From assembly GCA_963971575.1 (NCBI GenBank), contig OZ020616.1, positions 31,600,306-31,664,305 of the forward strand: a stretch of DNA of 64,000 nt, written 5' to 3'. A program made the translations under genes and the position numbers. This DNA comes from Liopterus haemorrhoidalis (taxonomy: Eukaryota > Arthropoda > Insecta > Coleoptera > Dytiscidae). This document shows, piece by piece, positions 37,188 to 47,749 of the stretch; the first letter of the stretch is position 1; each line of letters begins with the position of its first letter. Under the pieces are notes generated by a model. That model saw nothing but the letters and a program-made list of their open reading frames with translations, was not told the origin of the DNA and did no database searches.

Positions 37188-38358
37188 CAGGGCCGGCGCT
37201 AGAGTATTTGACGCCCTATGGTCTATTTCAAAGTAGAAAAATGTGTGTAAGAAGATAGGAGCTGTTTGTCCTTGCTTCGGATTGGTTTAAATCGTCATCC
37301 CTATTACACTGTAAAAATATATTTTTTAGTCCAAGTTGACAGATGTTCAGTGTCGTACATTGGAAATATATATTATTTATATTATTTAATTTTTCTCATA
37401 TATTTTGTTATTATTTACATATTTAGACATTTATTTATATTCTTGGCGTAGATTTTATGGAGAAAATTCTCCATGTAATTTGTTTTTACGCAGTTATATA
37501 TTTTTTAGGTTATCTGACATATAAATATTTTTTGACAGTTGACAAGAAAGAGGACTAATGTGAGGCCAAAAGACAGCCCAGCTGATTGTGCCCAAAGCAG
37601 AAGTTATTGATATAATTTTTAGACCTTCATATATACATATATTTTTAATTTTTATTTACAATAATTATTTAAATAAGAAACATTAGCTCTGAAGATATAT
37701 TGTTTGTTTTATTGCTTTGTTTAAACTCTTTTAGCCAAATCTCTCTTTTTATAAATAGTACATAATTTTTAAAATTAATATTTTTTTAACTTTTTCAAAT
37801 TTCCCATTAAACTGAATTTATGTCGTATAAATAACGTAAGTGTACTATCTGCCTTGTTTATTTCAATATCTTATTAACCTTTTTTATATTAAAAAAAATC
37901 ACTTGCTAACCCAGTTGTTACGCCCATGCCCTAGTTGTAACTTATTTTAAATTTCCCGCTATACTGTATTTGATCAGTGTAAATCGTACTCGGTTCGAAG
38001 CGCTATCTACTTTTTTCTACTTTGAAATAGACCATAGGCAAAAATCGGTCAATATGCCCAGAGACGGCGCTTGGGTCAGTGGCGCCCGTAGGCAAGATTT
38101 AATTTTTTCGAGCATGTCGAATGAAAACAAAACACTTCACTCCTAAGTGAAAACCTAAAAAAGGTCCTCACTTGTAAATTTTAAGTGAAGACTAAAAAAA
38201 AAGGTCCCCACTTCTAAATTTCAAGTGAAGACCTAAAAAAAAAAGCTCCCCACATCCTAAATTTCAAATGAAGACTTAAAAACCCCTTGGTTTACGCCCT
38301 TTTACCGTGTTTGCTCTAGGCAGTTGCCTAGTTCGCCTATTGCCAAGCGCCGGCCCTG
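37188..38358. mobile_element. hAT element hosting a mariner-like element
   Basis: The ends CAGGGCCGGCGCTAGAG and CAAGCGCCGGCCCTG are flanked by tttgtaat and cttgtaat (seven of eight match). Between 38.1 and 38.3 kb it has three copies of the aagtgaagacctaaaaaa motif. Almost all the left half is the 37219-38034 insertion. Confidence 0.7.
37219..38034. mobile_element. Mariner-like non-autonomous element (816 bp), intact copy
   Basis: The termini TGGTCTATTTCAAAGTAG and CTACTTTGAAATAGACCA are flanked by TA (37217-37218, 38035-38036). It is the undisturbed homologue of the inverted, interrupted copy at 45262-50993; a third, degraded part lies near 61.0-61.26 kb. A chance ORF of about 61 codons recurs in both full copies but has no recognisable function. 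Confidence 0.8.
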
Positions 38359-38802
38359 CTTGTAATATTAAAGTTGCGTAATACTGCAGTTGCTACTATT
38401 CCAATCATAATCTTATTGCTCGAATTCGAAGCGAATATTAGAATTATTAAACATTTTATTGTATAGAGTGGATCCCGGCTAACGTTTAATACAAAATATC
38501 CTTCTCGACACTTGTTTACTTCAGCCTTTTTTTTTCCAGAAAAAAAATCAGTTTTACTTACATTTGATCCAAGGCTCCAACAACTCGTGGATACTGGGCA
38601 ATTTCGTAAAATACTTGAAATTTGTGTATTTAGTTTTCCGTACAAGGTATAAAAAATGAAATCAGAACATAAGTTGGATATTGCACGAGATACTTTTTTA
38701 TATTTTTTCTCACCGTGGACTTGTGCACTGTTATTTTGGAGTTAAGACATTATTTCTACAATTAATAAAATTCATACAAATTATATTTTTTCAAGTCATT
38801 TT

Positions 38803-39403
38803 GGGTACATTCGATTTGACGCTCCGAGCGTTCCGAGCACGTTCTGTACACTCAAACGTGTTCGATTTGACGCTCGGAGTACACTCAATTGCATTCGTTT
38901 TGCAATCTAGCGAGCATTTAGAGTGCGCTCTATGTGTTCGGGGTTTTAAGACCGAGCATAGGGAGCATGACTTAAAAAAATGGGGGAACGGCGGGAAAGA
39001 AATGAAAGTTTAAAATTAAATTATAAATAAAATAAAAATAATGGCCTTAGACAAATAACAATAGACAAATTATATTGTTATTTGTCTATAGCTATTAAAA
39101 TACACCATGCATAAAATTAAAATGGAAAAAATTCATTAAATTAATTCATTAATTATTATTTAATTTTTAACTAATTTTATTTCTTCATCATTGAAAAAAA
39201 ATCAAGGAAAAACCGAGGTATATAATTTTGATTCATGACTGACGTGAACTAATCTGACTGTAAAAACGCCGCCTAAAATTGTAGGGTTAGATTTTATAAA
39301 CATTACGTCACAAGAACGCTCGCCCCGTTAGTGCTCTATTCATGACGTCACCATCAACTGTTCGCTCAGCGCTCGCTCTACTCTGTACAACTCGAATGCA
39401 CCC
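38803..39403. mobile_element. TIR element with CGAGCG-rich ends (601 bp)
   Basis: The left end GGGTACATTCGATTTGACG and the right end read inverted, GGGTGCATTCGAGTTGTAC, are imperfect terminal repeats; both flanks are TTT. The left subterminal part repeats the phrases ttcgatttgacgctc and cgagc. Confidence 0.55.
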
Positions 39404-39753
39404 TTTGCAATTTATTGTTCCGAGAAATCAATTAATATTTAACTTTTTGACAGTGACAGCACTTATTTGTTCCTTATTCGCTGTTTTGACTACCGAATAA
39501 CTTATCTGCCAGATAGCATAGTTTATTCTTAGGAATAACTTTATCTGAAGGTGGAAAGACGCTGTATTGTTTTTATCCGTCAGATAACGTTACCAGCCAT
39601 TTTATTTGAAGGTGGAAAGACCGGCCCTTAATAATATAAGTTAATTATCTGTGATTGGAAATGTTTATTTATTATAAATTATAATTATTTATTGTATATA
39701 ATTTGTATTAAAAAAAAATGAATTAAACAATTATATTTGAATAATTAACCATA

Positions 39754-39770
39754 CCCCCCCCCCCCCCCCC
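39754..39770. repeat. (C)17 homopolymer
   Basis: An uninterrupted run of cytosines just inside the right end of the 32980-39817 element. Its length is prone to assembly error. Confidence 0.7.
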
Positions 39771-39882
39771 GACCGTGAACTCCCGTCCCGAATTTTGAAT
39801 TAAAAAATATGGTCACCTTATAAAAATACAATTGATGATCTAAAAAACAAAAGGTCCTCACTTTCAAAATACAAGTAATGAG

Positions 39883-40049
39883 CAGTGGCGGCGCTAGCTT
39901 GAAATAAAAGTTGCTCCAGCCCCCAGTTGGCCCCCCTAGAATTGCTTGGAAAAAAATATATTTTAGAAGTGAGGACCATTTTTTAGGTCATAAATTTTAT
40001 TCAAATTTTTTTGCCCCCACCCAGATTTTAAGAGCTAGCGCCGCCACTG
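39883..40049. mobile_element. hAT MITE (167 bp)
   Basis: The ends CAGTGGCGGCGCTAGC and GCTAGCGCCGCCACTG are perfect inverted repeats flanked by the 8-bp TSD gtaatgag (39875-39882, 40050-40057). It interrupts the surrounding gtcctcactt/aagtgatgagc repeat. Confidence 0.85.
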
Positions 40050-40410
40050 GTAATGAGCAAAACAAAATACTTCCAAATTACAAGTGATGACCAAAAAAAA
40101 AGTCCTCCCTTCCAAAATACAAGTGACGAGCAAAAAAAAAACAAAATTCTTTAGTCCATACTTCTAAACTTCCTAAATACAAGTGATGACCTAAAAAAAA
40201 GGTCTCACTTCCAAAATACAAGTGATGACAAGAAAAAGTCCTCACTTCCAAAATACAAGTGACGAGAAAAAAAAAAGACAACAGTCCTTAGTCCTTACTT
40301 CCCAACTTCCTAAATACACATGATGCACAAAAAAGGGTCCTTAGCTCTATGGCGCCCCTCGTGAGGCGTCGCTCCCCTGGCACTTGCCCCGATGCCAGGT
40401 CGTTACTACG
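40050..40410. repeat. Imperfect tandem repeat of the GTCCTC / AAGTGATGAGC motif
   Basis: About six units alternate tccaaaatacaagtgatgag with a short A-run and gtcctcac. It leads into tggcgcccctcgtgagg, typical of the right half of hAT-like elements in this window. The array starts left of the 167-bp MITE, at about 39835. Confidence 0.6.
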
Positions 40411-41187
40411 GCTCTGCAATAGACGTAAAAGTGGAATCCTACGTTTACATGAAAATATAAGTAATAGGAAAACAGATGTTACGGTTTCCAATCAGACGTA
40501 GATGGACCTAGCCGTAGAAACCTGCACGTAGAATATTGATATTTTCACATCTACGTTTTATCGACTTGCCAGTAGAAAAGCATGATAGAAAAAGACCAAA
40601 CATATTCAATATGTCGTATGTCGGTAGATAGAACCTGTCAGCTGTCAATTTGTTGGCTTCACGGTACTGAAATAAGGGAAACAAATAATTACCGTGGTTA
40701 TATTAGATTATTGCTTAGTAATGAATTTGGATAGAAATGTGGTACTAAATGTGGGCTTTTCTTCGTTACAGGGCTGCCGCGTGTAACGCCATAAATGGGC
40801 AGAATTTGGGATCGATTCTACAGAATCCTACTAGTAGAGGGCGGTCTTATGAAAGCTTGCGCATGGGCGACATTTGGGTTTGATTCTAGAAAGGCCGGTC
40901 TTATGGATGTTATCACACGAGCGGCGTCCCTGGTTGCAAAGTTGATCTAAGCCAGTGTTCTTCAACCCGTGGTCCGCAGAAAATTCCTGCCGATCCGCGA
41001 AATATTTTGACCGAATCTAATGCTCATTACAATTCTATTCACGCGTATATAGCACATTTTTTTAGCCAACTTTTGCCTGAACCATGATTTATTCAATATT
41101 TACTAGCCCCAATACAACGCCTCTCGCGGCTATTTTTCATACTTCTGAAGAAACTAGATCTTTGGAATGGTCGCTTATAAGAGGAAG

Positions 41188-41202
41188 ATATAGAAATGCT
41201 TC
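41188..41202. repeat. Target-site duplication of the LINE (left copy)
   Basis: The 15-mer atatagaaatgcttc recurs exactly at 43982-43996, on the other side of the LINE. In the uninterrupted hAT copy at 14.8 kb the corresponding site (tctagaaatgtttc) occurs once. Confidence 0.85.
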
Positions 41203-42095
41203 ATTTTTCCCTTGTATTCCTCTTCCGTCCCCCCTCCTTTTATTTTTTTCCTCCAGGCTTTCTGCGCTTCCTTTTTCGCCTTTCTACAATTCATTCCCCA
41301 CCATGGCTTCTTCCCCATCTTTGGATTTTTCCATTTTCTCTTTTCCACCGCTCTCTCTATTCCCTCTCTCAGCTCTCTCCATCCTCTCTCCACCCCCGAT
41401 CTTTTCCATTCCACCTTTTCAATTCTTGCCATATAATTACTTATTCCCTTCTCCGTCCAGTTTTGTGTATCCTTTACCTCCTCTTCATCCACTCTCTTTC
41501 TCCCCCTCCTTATCTCTACTATTATCGGTTGGTGGTCTGACTCTATTCTCTCCCTAACTTCAAACCTGCTTATCTTTTCCCACGCCCCTTCATTTACTAC
41601 GGCGTAGTCGATAGTTGATTTCTTCTCTCCCTTATAATACGTCCAATTCCCCTCTTCGTCCCCTTCTTTGTTTCCATTTAGTACACTCCATCCCTTCTCT
41701 TCCATCCATTCAAGCATAACCTCCCCTTCCTTATTTCTCTCTTTGTCCTTCGCGCCTCTCGTCTCTTCTTCTCCCTTCGTTTCCCACCCCCTCACTCCTA
41801 CCGTTTCTCCTATTCTCGCATTAAAATCCCCTCCCACTATGATCAACTCCCCCTCTCTCTCTTCCATTAATTTCTCATCCATCTCCTTCAATTTTGTTTT
41901 GCTTCCTCTTTTATTGTACAGTGTGACTATTCGCCACTTCTCTTTTCCTACCTTCACTCTTCTCTCTTCTACACCCTCAATCCCCAACTCTTCCTCCTCC
42001 TCTATACTCATCTCCGTTCTTACACCTGTGATCATCCCGCCTTTTGCTCTGCCTCTTTTCTTTTCTTTCTCCGCACCTTGGAATCTCCACTCATT
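41203..42095 (-). pseudogene. LINE ORF2 endonuclease domain (APE-type), inverted
   Basis: The minus-strand frame is open for about 290 codons and is rich in Glu, Lys and Arg. Recognisable blocks are WRIVTLYNKRG, LIIVGGDFNARIG (catalytic D/N of the endonuclease), WTYYKGEKKSTIDYAVVN and ESDHQPIIVEI (SDH motif). These are conserved in apurinic-like endonucleases that nick the LINE target. The protein is cut where the TSD begins. No frame breaks were seen in this part. Confidence 0.85.
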
Positions 42096-42096
42096 C

Positions 42097-43329
42097 CAAC
42101 ATTATTTAATATATACATAGCTGACCTGGAAGAATCAATGAGGAAGGGGCAAGACGGAGGAGTGGTGGTGGGAAGGAAGAAGTATTGGACACTGGGGTAC
42201 GCAGATGATCTGACCCAATGACAGAGAATGAGCAGGGACTAAAGAGGATGATGGTAAGAGCGGACAGGTATTTTAGAAGAAAAAAATTGGAAGTAAATAG
42301 AGATAAAACGAAGGTGATGGTGTTTGGAAATGGGGGAGGAAAGAGAAAGAAGATAAGATGGGAATGGTCAGGGACAGAAATTGAAGAGGTAAAAAGTATG
42401 AAGTACCTCGGGTATGTTTTAACGAGGAACAACAGAGCAGAGCAGCATGTTAGAGAAAGGGTGAAGAAAGCAAGAATGGTTATGGGGAAGCTATGGAGCA
42501 TAGGAGAGAGGAGATTTGACGACGATATCAGGTGGAGGATGAAATTGTTTGACGGGATAGTGAAGAGTATCCTCATGTACGGAATAGAGATCTGGGGATG
42601 GAAAGAATGGGAGATAGTAGAAAGGGTACAAGAGGGATACATGAGATGGATTATGGGATTAGACAGAACGACACCAGGTTATATAGTGAGAGAGGAAATG
42701 AAGAGGGAAAAGCTGAGAGTGGGTGCCGGGGCGAGGGCGGCGAAGTATGAGGATAAAATCAGAAGAGAAGGAAAATATTGAGAGAATGCTGGGAAGAAAG
42801 AATGAAGGAAGAACAAAAGGGTAAACTGTCGGAATGGGGAGAAACAAGGAAAGAGTACTATTGGAGATGTGGGATGGACATAAGGGAAGCTGAGCGAAAG
42901 AGAAATGGAGGAAGAAACATAGCAGAAGAATTGAAGAGGAGAGACAAGGAGGTACAGGAGCAGGAAAGAACAGTAAGAATAGACAATTCAAGGAATGTGA
43001 AAAGGCATAGAGAGATAAGGACGGTAGGAATACCTAAATATCTGAAAGGGAGGAGAGGAAAGGCAGGGGGCAGAGTTAGAAGGATTGCCAGATTAAGATG
43101 CGGAAATGAAGAACGGAGTAACAGGTATTGGGCAAAACCAGAGGATAGGCTATGCAGAATGTGTAGGGAGGAGGAAGAATCCTTGGAACACCTAACAAGA
43201 AGATGTGGAAAGATGACAAAATGGGAAGGAGAGATAAAGGAGCTGTTGAGTGGAGAAGGAAAGGGAGAAAGGTGGGTGAGAGTACTCGAGGAAAAAAGGA
43301 AGGAATGCGGAGAGGTAAGACAGAACTGA
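42097..43329 (+). pseudogene. LINE ORF2 reverse-transcriptase C-terminus and CCHC knuckle
   Basis: Starts within the RT at TLFNIYIADLEESM, followed by [10 protein letters not shown], which holds the catalytic YADD (about 42195-42215). A one-base shift follows directly, and the frame continues [12 protein letters not shown]... with [12 protein letters not shown], a thumb-type block, and [16 protein letters not shown] second shift lies near 42778. It ends with CRMCREEEESLEHLTRRC, a C-x2-C...H-x4-C knuckle. Same element as the inverted endonuclease. The purine-rich coding strand makes long pyrimidine-rich shadow ORFs on the other strand. Confidence 0.85.
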
Positions 43330-43679
43330 GAACAGGAAGGAAGAGAGAGGCAAAGGAGGAGGAAAGAAAAGAAGGAAGAGAAGCGAAGAAAGAGGGGAAG
43401 AACAACTGGAGTCAAGAAGGAAGGTGACGGAGACGGAAGCTGAAAAGAGAATAGGAAGAAAGAGAGGAACACCGGAAGAAGAATGTAGAAGAAGAAGAAG
43501 AAAGAAGTCATAAAAATGTATTATATTATTATTTTATTATTATTATGATTTTAAATGTACTGGTTAAGACCCTAAACGCCGCAAGGTCTAGGGTAAATAA
43601 AGAATTATATATATATATATATATTTATATCAGTTATTTATATATATCAGAGGAGACTCTTAGAGTTTACTGTAAGTTG

Positions 43680-43780
43680 CACAATTCTGTATAACACATT
43701 GTATTAATTTAAATAAAATTTTCAGCCCTTGAAAAAGGTCTAAAAATTTAGACCGAAATATCGGGTATGAGTAAATATTG
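43680..43780 (+). repeat. Retroelement end fragment with hammerhead-like stem
   Basis: The phrase cccttgaaaaa, then ggtct/agacc able to pair across aaaaattt, then GAAATATCGGG. The layout (stem followed by GAAA) resembles the 23.27-kb hammerhead-like core, but CTTGAAA replaces CTGATGA. It sits in the (TA)n tail of the LINE. Confidence 0.3.
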
Positions 43781-43805
43781 AGTTTACTTTTCTCCACCGC
43801 TACTC

Positions 43806-43850
43806 CCAATAACTTTTACTACTATAATATTGGAACGGAATATTAGAAAT

Positions 43851-43912
<62 letters not shown>

Positions 43913-43956
43913 ATTTCTAATATTCCGTTCCAATATTATAGTAGTAAAAGTTATTG
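43806..43956. repeat. Inverted repeat around a (TA)n microsatellite
   Basis: About 50 bp on the left (from ccaataacttttactacta to gaaatacaaa) recurs exactly in reverse complement on the right, separated by a (TA)n of about 50 bp. A further (TA)n follows at about 43957-43986. It could form a cruciform. Confidence 0.75.
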
Positions 43957-43958
43957 GT

Positions 43959-43991
<33 letters not shown>

Positions 43992-44162
43992 GCTTCTTGT
44001 CCATGCCACTTTTGGAAGAATTTTTGATTGCTGCTGTTGTCAACCAGAAAGTCATATTCATCAATAAGTCAACATTTAAGAGCATAAGATGAAAATTTTA
44101 ATAATTATTTCCCTGAAAATAAGGATCCTGGTAAAGGTAACCTCTGGATTAATAATCCATTC

Positions 44163-44459
44163 TTGGAAGAAATAAAGTCATGTGCACTTGATCCTCGTGA
44201 AAAAGACAAGCTGATCGAGTTGTCTTCTTATGTCACTCTGGTGTCCAGACATAAAATGCAATCATCGCTAGAAAAAGAATATCCATCTTTGAGTTATAAA
44301 GCTATCAAATTTTTGGTATTTTTTTTTACTTCCTATCTATTCAAAATGACTTTTTCAGCCATGTCAATAATAAAATCAAACAGAGAAATCGAATGGATGT
44401 TAATGCAGCACTTCGCCTCTCAGAAACAACTCTGCAGCCACGTATATCAAATTTTCTAA
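44163..44459 (+). pseudogene. hAT (ZBED-like) transposase C-terminal fragment
   Basis: The 98-codon frame has KDKLIELSS, EYPSLSYKAIKFLVFFFTSY and FSAMSIIKSNREI, matching the hAT dimerisation region of ZBED/Charlie-like transposases. Catalytic parts and N-terminus are absent. It belongs to the 40953-44909 element. Confidence 0.75.
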
Positions 44460-44564
44460 CAAAGAAGCAGCAGAAGATGTCACACTAAAAATTGTAATAG
44501 TATAGCTGCATAACATATACCTATATAATAATAACATACTATGTAATGATAAAATACTATCTAT

Positions 44565-44806
44565 CAGTGGCGCACCCAGGAATTCTTTTGGGGGGGGGGG
44601 CGTAGACCTGTGAAGGCGTAGACCTAAAAAAGTGAAGACTTAAAAAAAAGTCCTGATATGTAAAATACAAGTGATCTAAAAAAAAGGTCCTCCTCTCTAA
44701 TTTTATATCCGTATCTATATCTTTACCTAAGACCATGGTGATAAAAAAATTGGTATTTCCATCCTTCTTGAGGGGGGGTCGGTCGCCCACCCTGGGTGCG
44801 CCACTG
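44565..44806. mobile_element. hAT MITE (242 bp)
   Basis: The ends CAGTGGCGCACCCAGG and CCTGGGTGCGCCACTG are perfect inverted repeats with the 8-bp TSD ctatctat (44557-44564, 44807-44814). It includes a (G)12 run near 44590 and two copies of the gtcct/aagtgat motif. Confidence 0.85.
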
Positions 44807-46175
44807 CTATCTATATTGGTTTTTATTTGTGTCTTAACTTTCAGCCGGTTCCCGACATATTTATCCTATTTTCACCGGTCCGCGGGTGCAAAAAGGTTAA
44901 AGAACACTGGTCTAAGCTACCATCGTGCTTTAAATATTCTACGTTTATGACGTTGTTTGCGAATAGTTAACATAAAGGATGGTTTCCAATAGACGTAGAC
45001 GTAGAAATTAGAAGTGAAAGGTAAAACGTAGAACGCAGATTTTGTTGCTTTGGTTTCCTTATGGCGCGTCTACATTGAGGCAACATGGTAGCATACGACA
45101 AGTCTACCGAGACTGTCAGACCATGTCGCATTGACAAGCTTGTGTTTACACCAACACTGGGAGCGTGCTACTGTTTATTGTTGCGAGATCTGTCAGTTTA
45201 CTGAATAACTACTATTTATAAATATATACTATAGATTGTTCACTTTTGTAAGAACACACTATGGTCTATTTCAAAGTAGAAAAAAGTAGATAGCGCTGCG
45301 AACCGAGTATGATTTACACTGATCAAATACAGTATAGCGGGAAATTTAAAATAAGTTACAACTAGGGCATGGGCGTAGCAACTGGGTTAGCAAGTGATTT
45401 TTTTTTTTTAGTATAAAAAAGGTTAATAAGAAATTGAAATAAACAAGGCAGATAATACACTTACGTTATTTATACGACATAAATTCAGTTTAATGGGAAA
45501 TTGGAAAAAGTTAAAAAAATATTAATTTTAAAAATTATGTACTATTTATAAAAAGAGAGATTTGGCTAAAAGAGTTTAAACAAAGCAATAAAACAAACAA
45601 TATATCTTCAGAGCTAAAGTTTCTTATTTAAATAATTATTGTAAATAAAAATTAAAAATATATGTATATATGAAGGTCTAAAAATTATATCAATAACTTC
45701 TTCTTTGGGCACAATCAGCTGGGCTGTCTTTTGGCCTCACATTAGTCCACTCTTTTGATATGTTAATTGTCAAGTGTCAAAAAATATTTATATGTCAGAT
45801 AACCTAAAAAATATATAAATAACTGCGTAAAAACAAATTACATGGAGAATTTTCTCCACAAAATCTACGCCAAGAATATAAATAAAAGTCTAAATATGTA
45901 AATAATAACAAAATATATGAGAAAAATTAAATAATATAAATAATATATATTTCCAATGTACGACACTGAACATCTGTCAACTTGGACTAAAAACAATATT
46001 TTTACAGTGTAATAGGGATGTCGATCTAAACCAATTCGAAGCAAGGACAAACAGCTCCTATAGGGGGAGTATTTTTACAGTGACTGTATAAAGACAGTGT
46101 GGCCATACGATGGTCTCATTTTCTATTGGTCGAGCTGAAGTCCGCCATGTTTCTACCAACTTTGTTACAGATTAT

Positions 46176-47064
46176 TTTTTTTTTTTTTTATTTATTATTT
46201 TATTGGCCATTAGTCTTTCGACCATACTAACCAATTACAATATATTTAATTACATTATTTTAACAATAAAGACTTATTTATATATACATATATACATATA
46301 TACATACACATGCATGCATACATGCACATATACCCACATTTGTTATTACATTTTAAAATTTTAATTAACAATGAACAACCAATAATACATAATTTATAAT
46401 TTTTAGTAAATTTAATGTTAAATGTTTAATCCGCAATTACTGACAAAATTTGCAATAGATAGGTATGATTTGGAATTAGCAAGTACATGGTTTACATTGT
46501 AAGGAGGTAGTAAATTTATCTTACGGAGGTTAATATTTAGTTGAACTCTTTGGTTGCGGTAAAGAGGACATTGAAACAAGATATGATCTAAAGACCCTAC
46601 CGTACGATTGTCACAAATACAAACTGGTGATCTGTACACCCCTATTCTATTTAAATGTTCGGGATAAGAAGCATGTCCAAAACGCATTCTGCAGATGGTG
46701 GTGATTTTTTCACGCGATTGATCAAATTTATAAAACCACGGTTTTTTAGGCAAAACTTTTTGAATCTCTCCGTACGATCTTCCTTTATTTTGAGACCATT
46801 CTTGTTGCCATTCTCTTTTCAAATGCTGATGAACAATATTTACTAGATCACAAAGTACTGCTTTGTAGGATTGACTCATAGAGTTTGGTACCATGTTGGA
46901 AGCGGTTTTGGCAAGTTGGTCAGCTTTATCATTTCCGAGAGATATTCCTTCATGTGATTTAATCCATACAAATGTTATTTTATTAGATTTAGATGCGATA
47001 TAAAGAGAGTACATAAGGTTTTGAAGAAGAATATTACAAGGATGTTTTCTAGAATTTTTAATGG
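46176..47064 (-). mobile_element. Nest level 4: 5'-truncated LINE insertion
   Basis: The 15-bp TSD tttgttacagattat lies at 46161-46175 and again at 47065-47079. The plus-strand T-run after 46175 is the poly(A) tail of a minus-strand insertion. It is truncated inside the RNase H domain. Confidence 0.85.
46418..47014 (-). pseudogene. LINE ORF2 C-terminus: end of RNase H and zinc knuckle
   Basis: 198 codons open on the minus strand. The block FVWIKSHEGISLGNDKADQLAK carries the last catalytic His and Asp region of RNase H. Further on, RMRFGHASYPEHL and CICDNRTVGSLDHILFQCP match the C-terminal knuckle of insect non-LTR elements with RNase H (R1/I/Jockey-like). The upstream RT and the rest of RNase H are lost by 5' truncation; the remaining frame is unbroken, so the insertion is fairly young. 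Confidence 0.8.
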
Positions 47065-47749
47065 TTTGTTACAGATTATATATGGTTTACATGTGTTTAG
47101 CTTGTGTTTCAACAGATTTAAGTGATATTTTCAAATATTATACGTATATTTAGACGTTTAATAGTGAATATTGTTGTGTTTGTGATGAGTAATGTAGATA
47201 ATGTAAACTGTGCACATATTTTAAATTGTTACAAATTAAAATTAAAAATAAGGAAACGTTTTGTTATGTTTAGGTTAAAAATTGCTGTGAAAAAAGGCTA
47301 AATGAACATAAAAAAACATTATGCCAGTAAATCATGGATAAATGGATGGTTTCACAATTATAAGAAGTATTTACTTTCATTAATTTTAATGTTATTCCAT
47401 ACTGATTTCATTTTATTTTTCACCTGACCATAATTTTAGTTGAATAAATGCATAATTGATAATATATACATCAGTTTTCTTTATTAATATATCATTTATA
47501 CCATGAGTTCAAAAAGAAATTGCATAAGGGTTGGCTATGGAAAATAAAAGTAATGTCAACAGAAAGCTTTAGAATTAATTTACTGTCTGAATTAATTAAA
47601 TCACTCTTGTTGTCATAAGTTATTTATTGTTACATAAAGCTTGTAGTATACATTATTATATTTTTCCATAGCCAACTCTTATGTAATTTCTTTTTGAAGT
47701 CAGGGTATATAACATGTTCTGCTTATTCTTTTTTAATATGAAAATATCC

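Larger units (their letters stand above)
36589..39628. mobile_element. PIF/Harbinger-like element with nested insertions
   Basis: The ends GGCCCGGTCTATCCACCTTC and GAAGGTGGAAAGACCGGCCC are flanked by TTA at 36586-36588 and 39629-39631. Subterminal repeats of ttatctg/cagataa are frequent at both ends. No transposase is seen. It contains the hAT element at 37188-38358 and another TIR element at 38803-39403. Confidence 0.75.
32980..39817. mobile_element. 6.8-kb outer inverted-repeat element carrying several other transposons
   Basis: The ends GGTGACCATA...GTCCCGAATT (left) and AATTCGGGAC...TATGGTCACC read inverted (right) are matching termini. Flanks are TTAA on the left and TTAT on the right, suggesting a TTAA target site with one change. 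Nearly all of the interior is made of other insertions (33072-34547, 34731-36512, 36589-39628), so the original element was a short MITE. A (C)17 run lies at 39754-39770 near its right end. Confidence 0.65.
41203..43981. mobile_element. Non-LTR retrotransposon insertion with inverted 5' segment (twin priming)
   Basis: Between the two 15-bp TSDs the left about 0.9 kb encodes the endonuclease on the minus strand, and the right part encodes the reverse-transcriptase end on the plus strand. The switch is at about 42096. The RT sequence between the endonuclease and TLFNIYIADLEESM is missing. This inverted-5'/direct-3' layout with an internal loss is the mark of twin priming during target-primed reverse transcription. 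The 3' UTR reads ccgcaaggtctagggtaaat and leads into (TA)n. Confidence 0.85.
40953..44909 (+). mobile_element. hAT element, second copy, split by a LINE and a hAT MITE
   Basis: The ends CAGTGTTCTTCAACCC and GGTTAAAGAACACTG match the 14522-15349 copy. Flanks atctaagc and gtctaagc agree at seven of eight positions. Removing 41203-43981 (LINE) and 44565-44806 (MITE) gives a sequence collinear with the 828-bp copy. Confidence 0.85.

Noticed and set aside
41668..43511. Ser/Pro/Leu/Phe-rich ORFs on the strand opposite the LINE
   Set aside because: The coding strand of the LINE is very purine-rich, so its complement has few stop codons. The endonuclease and RT motifs fix the real strands.
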